Both the position numbers and the translations under genes were made by a program. This document shows positions 1-6,086 of a stretch of DNA of 6,270 nucleotides, in pieces. The notes under the pieces were generated by a model. That model worked only from the letters and a program-made list of their open reading frames with translations. It had not been told where the DNA came from and ran no database searches. Source of the stretch: Bacteroides sp. (GTDB lineage: Bacteria; Bacteroidota; Bacteroidia; Bacteroidales; Bacteroidaceae); NCBI GenBank assembly GCA_030151635.1, contig JASLDF010000178.1, positions 1 through 6,270 of the forward strand, in the 5' to 3' direction. How positions within the stretch are numbered: position 1 is the stretch's first letter; the number at the start of each line of letters is the position of its first letter.

Positions 1-546
1 ATTACTCCCTCCGAATATCAAGCACAGTCTAAGTTTGAATATAAGAAACCTATGAAACAGATTGAAAGTCGAATAGAGTTCCTTAAAGCAATGGATGTTA
101 TATTTATATCCTACATAGGAGATTATGATAACCTTTCAGGAGCCAATTTTGAAGAAGAAAGTTGGAATAAACTCTATGACTATGCTGTTTTAGAAATGCT
201 ATTGCCCGAAAAGGAGGATTATTGGGGTATTTGCTTCGATAATACTGAAATTACAGCATCTAATAAATGTCGTTTTTATGCATGTCTTAGAGTCAATCAA
301 CAAGTAAAGACTAAAGCTGATGAAGAGATTAAATATATGAATATTCCATCATCTCAATATGCTATATTTACTCATAATGGACCTTATGAGGCATTAAATG
401 AATTTTACGACCTAGCTATTCAAAATATTCCAAAGGGCTATCAACTCAGTGATGCGTTAATTCTCGAACACTACATCAATAGCCCTACAGAAGTTTCCAT
501 AGATTATTTAATTACCGAAGTTTGGATACCGATTACCGTTGATTAG
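1..546 (+). CDS. AraC-family transcriptional regulator with C-terminal GyrI-like ligand-binding domain (5' end outside window)
   Basis: The frame is open from base 1, giving 181 visible residues; the first ATG (position 52) is probably internal. The residues before it read ITPSEYQAQSKFEYKKP, and TPSEY is the typical end of an AraC/XylS DNA-binding domain (GxTPSEYR), so the two-HTH domain lies upstream of the window. The rest fits the GyrI-like / AraC effector-binding fold known from Rob and SbmC. It has a YIGDYDNL opening strand, the CRFYACL strand, the FTHNGPYEAL loop with the strongly conserved GPY, and the closing LITEVWIPI strand. In this family the C-terminal domain binds small, often amphipathic molecules and changes DNA binding by the N-terminal domain. 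The ligand and targets here are unknown. It stops inside the end of the convergent gene (TAG at 544-546), leaving no room for a terminator. Alternative: a stand-alone GyrI-like protein starting at 52, which the upstream TPSEY makes unlikely. Confidence 0.85.
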   Translation: MTPSEYQAQSKFEYKKPMKQIESRIEFLKAMDVIFISYIGDYDNLSGANFEEESWNKLYDYAVLEMLLPEKEDYWGICFDNTEITASNKCRFYACLRVNQQVKTKADEEIKYMNIPSSQYAIFTHNGPYEALNEFYDLAIQNIPKGYQLSDALILEHYINSPTEVSIDYLITEVWIPITVD

Positions 547-1211
547 ACCTTAACTTTTAACTTCTGTAATATGGAATTAGAGCGATAACCAATAACTTTA
601 CATATATTATCTAGTGTTGGTTCGACCTCATTATCTTTCATAAAGTCAATAACAACCTTCTCTTTGGCTTTAAAGTTATGCTTTGGAGCGCTTAATTCTA
701 TTAGAGTACGCAACTTATAGGTTGAGTATTCAGGGTGATTTTTAGGGTTGATTCCGAAACGAGTAGATTTGTATATCAATGATTCTTTATCTCTAACATC
801 TTTCGTTGCCAATTTCAAGACTCCTCCTTGATTTTCTAATTGCTCTATTTGTTCAGCAATTTCCCCTGCCACTTTAGTAATAGAGTTATCATTACAAAAC
901 TTTCTAATAACTTCTCTTGCTAATACACCAGGTGTACAGATTGGTACAGCCTCATCATTAATCCATGCTCCACGAATCAAGACTCCTAGATAAAACTCGT
1001 TGGAATCCGACAAACAAACATCTATACCACCTCCATCAAATAAAAAAGAAGCCCCATCTTTCTTACCAGCACGATGAAAATAAAGTTTTCCATATCTATT
1101 TATTTGTTTTGGATGACTATGCACACAAGTGTCTGGAAAGTTAATTTCATCATAATAATAGGATTCAACTTCAATGGGATAAAGTTTCAGCTGCTCATCT
1201 AGTTCAACCAT
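543..1211 (-). CDS. Uncharacterised protein with Mpg/AAG DNA-glycosylase-like sequence pattern; 5' end probably frameshifted
   Basis: This 222-aa frame starts at the first ATG in frame, but probably lacks its natural N-terminus (see 1199-1315). I do not recognise a named family with certainty. Several landmarks run in the same order as in 3-methyladenine DNA glycosylases of the Mpg/AAG type. These are EVESYYYDE (residues 14-22; compare the catalytic VETEAY), His31, GKLYFH (41-46; compare GxLYVY), GVLIRGA (76-82; compare aVLIRAlEP), a TPGVLARE stretch (93-100; compare GPGkLxxAL) and KSTRFGI (148-154; compare PRIGI). By this comparison E16, Y18 and R80 would match catalytic or DNA-contacting residues, but overall similarity is low and the chain is diverged. 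The last ~45 residues are charged and helical, with an HTH-like stretch PTLDNICKVIGYRSNSILQKL. It is the last gene of a leftward group and its stop (TAA, 543-545) overlaps the stop of the convergent regulator. Enzymatic activity is not established; it could equally be a DNA- or nucleotide-binding relative. Confidence 0.75.
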   Translation of the reverse strand: MVELDEQLKLYPIEVESYYYDEINFPDTCVHSHPKQINRYGKLYFHRAGKKDGASFLFDGGGIDVCLSDSNEFYLGVLIRGAWINDEAVPICTPGVLAREVIRKFCNDNSITKVAGEIAEQIEQLENQGGVLKLATKDVRDKESLIYKSTRFGINPKNHPEYSTYKLRTLIELSAPKHNFKAKEKVVIDFMKDNEVEPTLDNICKVIGYRSNSILQKLKVKV

Positions 1212-1315
1212 ATATTTACATACAAACAGCTCATTAAGTTCACTAAGTAGTTTACTATGCAGTTTTTATCATTTGCTACTTTTAGTTTCTGAATTATGTT
1301 TTTAATCGCATCCAT
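1199..1315 (-). pseudogene. Probable frameshifted 5' end of the gene at 543-1211 (or a 38-aa small ORF)
   Basis: An ATG at 1315-1313 opens a 38-codon frame starting MDAIKNIIQKLKVANDKN, 12 nt after the nucleotidase stop, with in-frame stops just before it, so it is the first possible start. It ends at a TAG inside the next gene, overlapping it by 13 nt. Reading the next gene's frame upstream of its ATG gives KLHSKLLSELNELFVCKY, which is open back to a TAA at 1268-1266 and looks like amphipathic helix. The two frames meet at a run of five A on the minus strand (1263-1267). One extra A would give a continuous MDAIKN...NDKKLHSKLL...VELDEQ protein of about 257 aa. This suggests a one-base deletion or homopolymer sequencing error; a genuine -1 frameshift is less likely because the site, T AAA AAC, is not a full slippery heptamer. 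A true separate 38-aa peptide is the alternative. Confidence 0.55.
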
Positions 1316-1327
1316 AATATATTATTT

Positions 1328-1768
1328 TTAAATTAAATATTTTATTACCGCATTCCAATCTGGATATTCATTAGAGCCAAATCTCAATAATTCACCTTTA
1401 AAATCTTTTGCACCATTCTTTTCACGATCGTCAATTAAGAAATCTCCCCGATTCAAATTTTTATGATGAGAAAGAATCAATCGCTTATAACAAATGTCAC
1501 CTAAGTATTTCTGAACCCATAAAACTTTGTCAGACCAGGCCAAGGGATTGTTCCAAGGAGCTGTAGAAAGTAAATAAATATCATACTTAACATTTAACTG
1601 CTCTATTGCACTTAATGCCCCTTTGAAAGGTTTCATTAAAGAAAAGATTCCTGGTACTTCATCTAGTTTTCCCTCATAATCCTTTTGTGTTTGTTTACTA
1701 AGCGACTCAATACCAGATTTAAAGTCAACAACGACATTATCCATGTCAATATAAACTATCTTTTTCAT
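1328..1768 (-). CDS. HAD-superfamily 5'(3')-deoxyribonucleotidase (NT5C type)
   Basis: The cytosolic NT5C family removes the phosphate from deoxyribonucleoside monophosphates such as dUMP or dTMP and helps control dNTP pools. The 146-aa protein shows the HAD catalytic motifs in order. Motif I is YIDMDNVVVDF (nucleophile Asp8, acid/base Asp10), motif II is the STAPWNNP loop (Ser68/Thr69), motif III is Lys103 in HHKNLNRGDF, and motif IV is the acidic pair Asp113-Asp114 in LIDDR. The HKNLNRGDFLIDDR block is typical of bacterial NT5C-like proteins, and the length matches a compact HAD with a small cap around residues 17-60. I chose the ATG at 1768 over one eight codons upstream (1792). It places the motif I strand directly at the N-terminus as in relatives, and it follows an AGGTAGGAAC stretch that could serve as a weak ribosome binding site. 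It lies 51 nt after the deiminase gene and just before the glycosylase-like gene, so co-transcription is likely. The exact substrate cannot be read from sequence. Confidence 0.88.
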   Translation of the reverse strand: MKKIVYIDMDNVVVDFKSGIESLSKQTQKDYEGKLDEVPGIFSLMKPFKGALSAIEQLNVKYDIYLLSTAPWNNPLAWSDKVLWVQKYLGDICYKRLILSHHKNLNRGDFLIDDREKNGAKDFKGELLRFGSNEYPDWNAVIKYLI

Positions 1769-1819
1769 GTTCCTACCTTTTAAATACACCATTAAAATAT
1801 TATACTACAACTAATTATA

Positions 1820-2638
1820 TTAACGCTTTATATTCCAAGTGATACAATTTAAAGCTCCCCCTTTTTTTACAATAGTAGAAACATCTACTTGCTCAATTTG
1901 GCACATTGGAAATATTTCTTGAAACTGAGATAAAGCATCTTTGTCCTCAGGAATATTCAACATAGGAAGAAGTATTAAATCTTTTACTCTTAAATAATTA
2001 ATATAAGCCCAACTCTGTGCTGAAGGTTTATTCGTGTCAAAATCTAACTCTAGGATTTCAAAATGGGGGCTTAAAGCCTTGATTAGCTTTTCTCTTAAGC
2101 CAGAATCGAAGTTACAATAATTGTTGAGTAATACCTTTTTACCTTCAATGTGTCGAACCATTCCATCTGCATGTCCGTACTTTTCGTACTTATCCCAAGG
2201 AATAAAAATTACGCTACACCCAAAAACACGCTTAAGTCGCTGTATGATTTCATTTTTAGATAAATGTGGATTTTCAACAAAAACCTTATCAGTCATAATT
2301 ATGGCATCACTACACTTTATTATATTCCCTCCATCAATTATTAAATCAATTGGTCGGGATTTTATTCTTATAGATTGACAACAGTCTTCTGGATTAGTAA
2401 GGTATTGGGGACTTTTAGCTAGATAATCTGGTTTATAGATGTAGCTCACAAATTCTTGATCCGAAACTTGAATAGGCATAAAATCACGCACCCAATAATC
2501 TTTAGTATCAGTTAAAAAGTCATATTCTACTTGATTGGCTTCCAACTTTTCAAGGATAGACTTATGGCAAGGAAAATCTTTTATCCATGACGAAAAATAT
2601 ACTAGATTAGTAATATCATCTGTAATTAACTTCTTCAT
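1820..2638 (-). CDS. Agmatine deiminase / peptidylarginine deiminase family protein (short form)
   Basis: The protein belongs to the guanidine-group-modifying superfamily (PAD_porph / agmatine deiminase), which hydrolyses a guanidino group through a covalent cysteine intermediate. Landmarks are DYWVRDFMPIQV (residues 47-58; family pattern WxRDxxP), IDGGNI (101-106), YGHADGMVRH (154-163, with His156 and Asp158 as the expected catalytic pair), a SWAYINYLRVKDLILLP strand (209-225), and C-terminal GGALNCITWN with the putative nucleophile Cys265. At 272 aa it is clearly shorter than classical agmatine deiminases (about 340-370 aa). The residue before the cysteine is Asn264 rather than the usual His of GGxxHCxT, so the substrate may not be agmatine. 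There is no signal peptide, so it should be cytoplasmic, unlike the secreted Porphyromonas enzyme. It is first in a possible leftward operon with the nucleotidase and the glycosylase-like gene, and has a good -7 promoter element just upstream. No putrescine-pathway partner (N-carbamoylputrescine amidase) is visible, which also argues against a simple agmatine role. Confidence 0.85.
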   Translation of the reverse strand: MKKLITDDITNLVYFSSWIKDFPCHKSILEKLEANQVEYDFLTDTKDYWVRDFMPIQVSDQEFVSYIYKPDYLAKSPQYLTNPEDCCQSIRIKSRPIDLIIDGGNIIKCSDAIIMTDKVFVENPHLSKNEIIQRLKRVFGCSVIFIPWDKYEKYGHADGMVRHIEGKKVLLNNYCNFDSGLREKLIKALSPHFEILELDFDTNKPSAQSWAYINYLRVKDLILLPMLNIPEDKDALSQFQEIFPMCQIEQVDVSTIVKKGGALNCITWNIKR

Positions 2639-2663
2639 ATTCTATATTTTTAAAGTAATACGA

Positions 2664-2671
2664 CAAAGCTA
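2664..2671 (-). promoter_or_regulatory. Bacteroidota-type -7 promoter element for the deiminase gene
   Basis: On the minus strand this reads TAGCTTTG, a perfect match to the TAnnTTTG consensus recognised by the housekeeping sigma factor of Bacteroidota. It lies 25 nt before the ATG at 2638, which would give a leader of about 15-20 nt. A TTTG sits directly before it, but there is no TTG at the ideal -33 spacing, so promoter strength is uncertain. It would drive the deiminase, nucleotidase and glycosylase-like genes together. Confidence 0.5.
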
Positions 2672-2730
2672 CAAACTATTGATTATGATTAAGCTACTCA
2701 AAAATGCAGAAATATATATCGAATAAAACA

Positions 2731-2849
2731 ACACACTTATTCTTCACTTAGAAACATAGCTCATCTTTGAAAGAAGACACACTTCTCTTAGTAAGACGAC
2801 ACAATCTTCTTAGGCAGATAAAAGGGACACCGTTCTAACACTCTAGAAC
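2731..2849. repeat. Cluster of imperfect short repeats and a perfect 6-bp inverted repeat in the intergenic gap
   Basis: The 256-bp gap 2639-2894 has no convincing gene in any frame. Within it, related segments of the type ACAC...TTCT...TAG recur. One ends at 2751 (ACACTTATTCTTCACTTAG), one at 2791 (GACACACTTCTCTTAG), one at 2813 (GACACAATCTTCTTAG), and a weaker one at 2846. End-to-end distances are 40, 22 and 33 bp. The last overlaps an inverted repeat GTTCTA / TAGAAC (2832-2837 and 2844-2849, 6-nt loop). No T run follows the hairpin on either strand, so it is not a standard terminator. The segments could be binding sites for a regulator, or decayed sequence. They lie upstream of the deiminase promoter and downstream of the DUF169 gene. 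Confidence 0.35.
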
Positions 2850-2894
2850 CAGCATTCAAACAACAGTCGATTGGTCATATTTAATTACATAACA

Positions 2895-3611
2895 TTACGC
2901 TTCAATCTCTATTCGCTGTTTAATTTTATTCCATGCATGAGTCCCAAACAAACAGCTCTTTTTCATCGTTTCATACATTATTCTAAACCGTGACATTGGA
3001 ATCGCATAACTCAACAAATTAGAGTTGAAATACTGACGAACAGAAGGGTCAAATAAACCAACAAATGTTCGATTACCATTCCTTTTGTTTTCCTTAATAA
3101 CATGCGTTATAGTTGTACAACATCCTGAACCAAAAGGAGCAGAAACAGCATCAAAGTTATTATTATCAAAGTAAGCCCAAGTTGTTAATCCAGAAAGCAC
3201 ATCTGGGCTAACTAAAAATAGTAAAGCCTCAACATCATCGAAGCTGTCTAGCAAATCTAGTCTACAAATATGTAAGTACTCATCTTCACGTATCATTAGC
3301 TCCAAAGACTCAACATAAGCCTCAACAAATTCGGGACTCTTCTTATAATGCTCCTTTTCTGCAACAAATTTTGGGGTATGAGGCGACATTTGACCAAACT
3401 CGGTATATAGCTTGCCCCCATTACACTTAATATTTAATGGATTTAAACTGATGCATTCTCCTGCCAAGACCCGATGTAACACTTTTACGAAGCAACCATT
3501 AATAGGTTCAGTATTCGCTTTAGATTCTTTCGAATACCAAATAGCAATGGGTAAATTTATTTTATCTGTAAAAGCCTCTTTATATAAAGCTATGAAATGA
3601 GATATATTCAT
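2895..3611 (-). CDS. DUF169 family protein (COG2043-like), function unknown
   Basis: The 238-aa protein matches the DUF169 pattern known from bacteria and archaea. It has an N-terminal helix region, then GCFVKVLHRVL (residues 39-49), ECISLNPLNIKCNGGKLYTEFG (52-73), a FVAEKEHYKKSPEFVEAY helix, and VEALLFLVSPDVLSGLTTW (127-145). It continues with SAPFGSGCCTTITHV (157-171), then FVGLFDPSVRQYF and a closing LSYAIPMSRFRIMYE (200-214). These blocks are the usual DUF169 core and the chain is full length. Conserved-looking cysteines are Cys40, Cys53, Cys63, Cys116 and the pair Cys164-Cys165. They may matter for metal or cofactor binding, but this is inference. There is no signal peptide or membrane segment, so it should be cytoplasmic. 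The ATG at 3611 begins MNISHFIALYKEAF, a plausible natural start. It is transcribed away from the DUF4838 gene and separated by 256 bp from the next leftward gene, so it is probably its own unit. No biochemical function is established for the family. Confidence 0.85.
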   Translation of the reverse strand: MNISHFIALYKEAFTDKINLPIAIWYSKESKANTEPINGCFVKVLHRVLAGECISLNPLNIKCNGGKLYTEFGQMSPHTPKFVAEKEHYKKSPEFVEAYVESLELMIREDEYLHICRLDLLDSFDDVEALLFLVSPDVLSGLTTWAYFDNNNFDAVSAPFGSGCCTTITHVIKENKRNGNRTFVGLFDPSVRQYFNSNLLSYAIPMSRFRIMYETMKKSCLFGTHAWNKIKQRIEIEA

Positions 3612-3759
3612 TGTAAGTTATTTTGAACTCAATTTACGAAAAATCAGTTAACAAATATTCACGTTAAGCAAGAAAAACTTGTCATTTAATAACAAATAAG
3701 AAAGCTTATATCGTCTTTTATTAATTAATTTAGTCAACCTAACTAATAAACTAATTCTC
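3612..3759. promoter_or_regulatory. Divergent intergenic region expected to hold both promoters
   Basis: This 148-bp AT-rich stretch separates two outward-facing start codons, so both genes' promoters should lie here or nearby. For the rightward gene a near-consensus -7 element TAATTTAG (3726-3733, one mismatch to TAnnTTTG) would place transcription start about 20 nt before the ATG. For the leftward gene the best match is AATATTTG (minus strand, 3652-3659, one mismatch), overlapped by an inverted repeat TTAAC (3648-3652) / GTTAA (3663-3667) that could be an operator. No well-placed -33 TTG accompanies either, so these are weak calls. Confidence 0.3.
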
Positions 3760-6009
3760 ATGAAAATTAAGACTATTTTAGGAGTAGTAATACTGCTTCT
3801 TACACTTCAACCTTGCTTCGGTAAATCGAGTAAAACAACATCTAAGCCTGCCATCAACTTGGTAAAGCGAGAGAAGCCAACTGCTAGAATATTAGTTGAT
3901 AAGAACAATCCTAACAACCTCCAAGCTGCAGAAATTTTAAATCGATTTATTTATGAAATGGCTGGGACTAACTTGCCGATTGTTGAAATCAACACTAAAT
4001 ATCAAAAAAACGATATACTAATTGGTGCTAAATCAACTACCGATTTAGATCAACTGAGTTCTGTTAAAGAAGATGGTTTTATTATTACTACTGATGTTAA
4101 GAAGCATACTATACAAATATTAGGACACGATACTGATAATGGCGTAATATACGGCGTTATTTCAATATTAGAAGACTATTTTGGCATCCGCTACCTTAGC
4201 GAAAACAGCTATACGATTACTAAATCAGCAGATCTAAGTCTACCGATAGTAAATCGAGTAGATAATCCATCTTTTCGATACAGACAGACCCAAGCATATA
4301 GTATGCAAACAGATCCTATTTATAAACTATGGCATAGATTAGCACAGCCTCAAGAGGTATTTGCTGCTGGATACTGGGTTCATACATTCAACAAACTACT
4401 CCCAGCAAAAGTATATGGAAAAGAACACCCAGAATACTATGCATTCATGAATGGAAAGCGCCATCCTGGTGATGTATCACAGTGGTGTTTAACAAATCCT
4501 GAAGTCTTTGAAATAGTTGCCAATCGTATTGATTCAATCTTTCAAGCTAATCCAGACAGACATATCATATCCGTAAGCCAAAATGACAGTCAAATTTATT
4601 GTCGCTGTGATGAGTGCCAAAAAATTTTAGATAAAGAGAAATCTCCAGTTGGTCCGCTTATCTACTTTGTAAATAAATTAGCGAAGCGATTCCCTGATAA
4701 AGAGTTTTCGACGCTTGCGTATCTATTCTCGGTTCCTGCACCAAGACATATAAAACCATTATCAAACGTAAACATTATGCTTTGCGACATTGATGCCTAC
4801 CGTGAAGTATCCCTTACTGAAAATCCTTCAGGGCAAGAGTTTATGAAGGAGATGATCGCTTGGTCTAAGATCACCAATAATATTTTCGTGTGGGATTATG
4901 GAATCAACTTTGACAACTACATAGCGCCATTCCCTAACTTTCATATTCTTCAACCCAACATGAAGCTATTTAAGCAATATGGAGCAACTATGCACTTCTC
5001 CCAAATTGCAGGTTCTAAAGGTGGAGATTTCTCCGAGTTGAGAAGTTATTTGGTAAGTAAATTACTTTGGAATGTTGATGCAGATGTGGAGACTATTATT
5101 AATCAATTCTTAACAGATTTTTATGGTGAAGCTGCTGCACCTTACCTATACCAATATCTTAAATTAAGGGAAAAAGCTATGTTAGAGAGCAAAATACCTC
5201 TTTGGATTTACGATACTCCGGTAACGCATAAAGAAGGAATGCTAAACGACAACTACCTAACTCAATATAAAGAACTGTTTGACAAAGCAGAAGAGGCTGT
5301 CAAAGATGAACCTATATACTTGGCTAGAGTGCAAGAGGAGCGTTTAGTTATTCAATATTCAGAACTTGAAATTATTCGCACAAAACAACATGCCGATAAA
5401 TCGGATTTAAAGGAGAAAGCTGACCTATTTAGAGATAGAGCTACTCAGTTTGGTGTAACTAGCTTAAACGAACGTAGAAACTACATTGAAGATTATTACA
5501 AGCAATATATCGATAGAAACTTACCGAATAACAAAACGAACCTAGCATTAGGAGCAAAAGTGAATTATACCATTAAGCCAAATGCTCCCTATGATAAAAT
5601 GACAGCTGCATTAACAGATGGTCTTTTTGGTGGTGCAACATTCAACGACGGCTGGGTTGGCTGGGAAGGTAGAAATGGCGAATTTGTAATTGACCTTGGA
5701 GAGAACAAGCTAATCCAAGAAGTAGGTGTTGATTTCCTACATAAACTCGGTTCATGGGTGCTCATGCCTAAACATCTATCAGTATCAATCTCTACGGATG
5801 GTAAAACATACACTAGGCTAGGAGAACAAGCTATAGAGGAAGATAGAGATATAGAGGTTAAATTCAATACCTACTCCATATACGCTCCAAAACAAACTAA
5901 AACAAGATATATTAAAATTGCTATTGAAACTATTGGACAGTGTCCACACTGGCATTATGGTGTAGGAAATTTAGCTTGGTTCTTTATTGACGAAGTTGTA
6001 GTTTACTAA
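3760..6009 (+). CDS. Secreted DUF4838 protein with GH67-like N-terminal domain and C-terminal F5/8-type (discoidin) domain
   Basis: This 749-aa protein has an export signal: positive MKIK, hydrophobic TILGVVILLLTLQP, and a likely signal peptidase I site near CFG-KS (residue ~21). The cysteine context (LQPC) is not a good lipobox, so periplasmic location or secretion is favoured over lipoprotein anchoring. Residues ~35-160 resemble the alpha-glucuronidase N-terminal domain found before many polysaccharide-active catalytic barrels (NDILIGA, then IQILGHDTDNGVIYGVISIL). Residues ~165-470 are DUF4838: HTFNKLLP (208-215), WCLTNPEVF (242-250), VSQNDSQIYCRCDECQ (272-287, with Cys281, Cys283, Cys286), and FVWDYGINFDNY (376-387). 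A helical segment follows (~500-590). Residues ~594-749 form a discoidin/CBM32-like beta sandwich (NLALGAKVNYT start, DGWVGWEG, FVIDLGENKLIQEVGVDFL, TRYIKIAIE). Such architectures occur with glycan degradation in Bacteroidota, but DUF4838's reaction and substrate are unproven. The gene is alone on its strand and ends with its own terminator; no SusC/SusD pair is visible. No clear Shine-Dalgarno precedes the ATG, as is usual in this phylum. Confidence 0.9.
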   Translation: MKIKTILGVVILLLTLQPCFGKSSKTTSKPAINLVKREKPTARILVDKNNPNNLQAAEILNRFIYEMAGTNLPIVEINTKYQKNDILIGAKSTTDLDQLSSVKEDGFIITTDVKKHTIQILGHDTDNGVIYGVISILEDYFGIRYLSENSYTITKSADLSLPIVNRVDNPSFRYRQTQAYSMQTDPIYKLWHRLAQPQEVFAAGYWVHTFNKLLPAKVYGKEHPEYYAFMNGKRHPGDVSQWCLTNPEVFEIVANRIDSIFQANPDRHIISVSQNDSQIYCRCDECQKILDKEKSPVGPLIYFVNKLAKRFPDKEFSTLAYLFSVPAPRHIKPLSNVNIMLCDIDAYREVSLTENPSGQEFMKEMIAWSKITNNIFVWDYGINFDNYIAPFPNFHILQPNMKLFKQYGATMHFSQIAGSKGGDFSELRSYLVSKLLWNVDADVETIINQFLTDFYGEAAAPYLYQYLKLREKAMLESKIPLWIYDTPVTHKEGMLNDNYLTQYKELFDKAEEAVKDEPIYLARVQEERLVIQYSELEIIRTKQHADKSDLKEKADLFRDRATQFGVTSLNERRNYIEDYYKQYIDRNLPNNKTNLALGAKVNYTIKPNAPYDKMTAALTDGLFGGATFNDGWVGWEGRNGEFVIDLGENKLIQEVGVDFLHKLGSWVLMPKHLSVSISTDGKTYTRLGEQAIEEDRDIEVKFNTYSIYAPKQTKTRYIKIAIETIGQCPHWHYGVGNLAWFFIDEVVVY

Positions 6010-6028
6010 CTATTTGATCCAATTATAC

Positions 6029-6073
6029 AAAGCCTCACTAAGATTCAATATCTTAATGAGGCTTTATTTTTTT
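6029..6073 (+). terminator. Intrinsic terminator of the DUF4838 gene
   Basis: A 16-nt arm AAAGCCTCACTAAGAT (6029-6044) and its complement ATCTTAATGAGGCTTT (6050-6065) pair with one mismatch around a 5-nt loop. One A and then seven T (6067-6073) follow. It starts 19 nt after the stop codon. The minus strand lacks a comparable T run after the stem, so it mainly acts on rightward transcription, though the stem alone may slow leftward transcription too. Confidence 0.9.
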
Positions 6074-6086
6074 AAGACGATACTAA

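Noticed and set aside
1263..1269. Programmed -1 ribosomal frameshift site joining the two frames
   Set aside because: The heptamer is T AAA AAC, not the required X XXY YYZ (six A before C), and I saw no obvious stimulatory hairpin; an indel or read error is simpler.
1769..1792. Eight-codon N-terminal extension of the nucleotidase from the ATG at 1792
   Set aside because: The extension MVYLKGRN precedes the natural first beta strand of the HAD fold, and the ATG at 1768 has a better upstream sequence.
2121..2378. Open rightward frame of 85 codons
   Set aside because: It lies wholly antisense inside the deiminase gene, whose frame carries clear family motifs.
2535..2726. Open rightward frame of 63 codons
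   Set aside because: It overlaps the start of the deiminase gene in antisense, shows no recognisable motif, and ends in AT-rich intergenic DNA.
2832..2849. Inverted repeat as a terminator for the DUF169 gene
   Set aside because: The stem is only 6 bp and no T run follows it on the minus strand.
2639..2894. CRISPR array or small ORF in the intergenic gap
   Set aside because: The repeats are too short, too divergent and unevenly spaced for CRISPR, and all ATG frames in the gap stop within about a dozen codons.
3412..3600. Open rightward frame of 62 codons
   Set aside because: It is antisense to the well-supported DUF169 gene and has no features of its own.
5589..5867. Open leftward frame of 92 codons
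   Set aside because: It is antisense to the discoidin-like domain of the DUF4838 gene; its Ser/Pro-rich sequence is what an antisense frame of that region gives.
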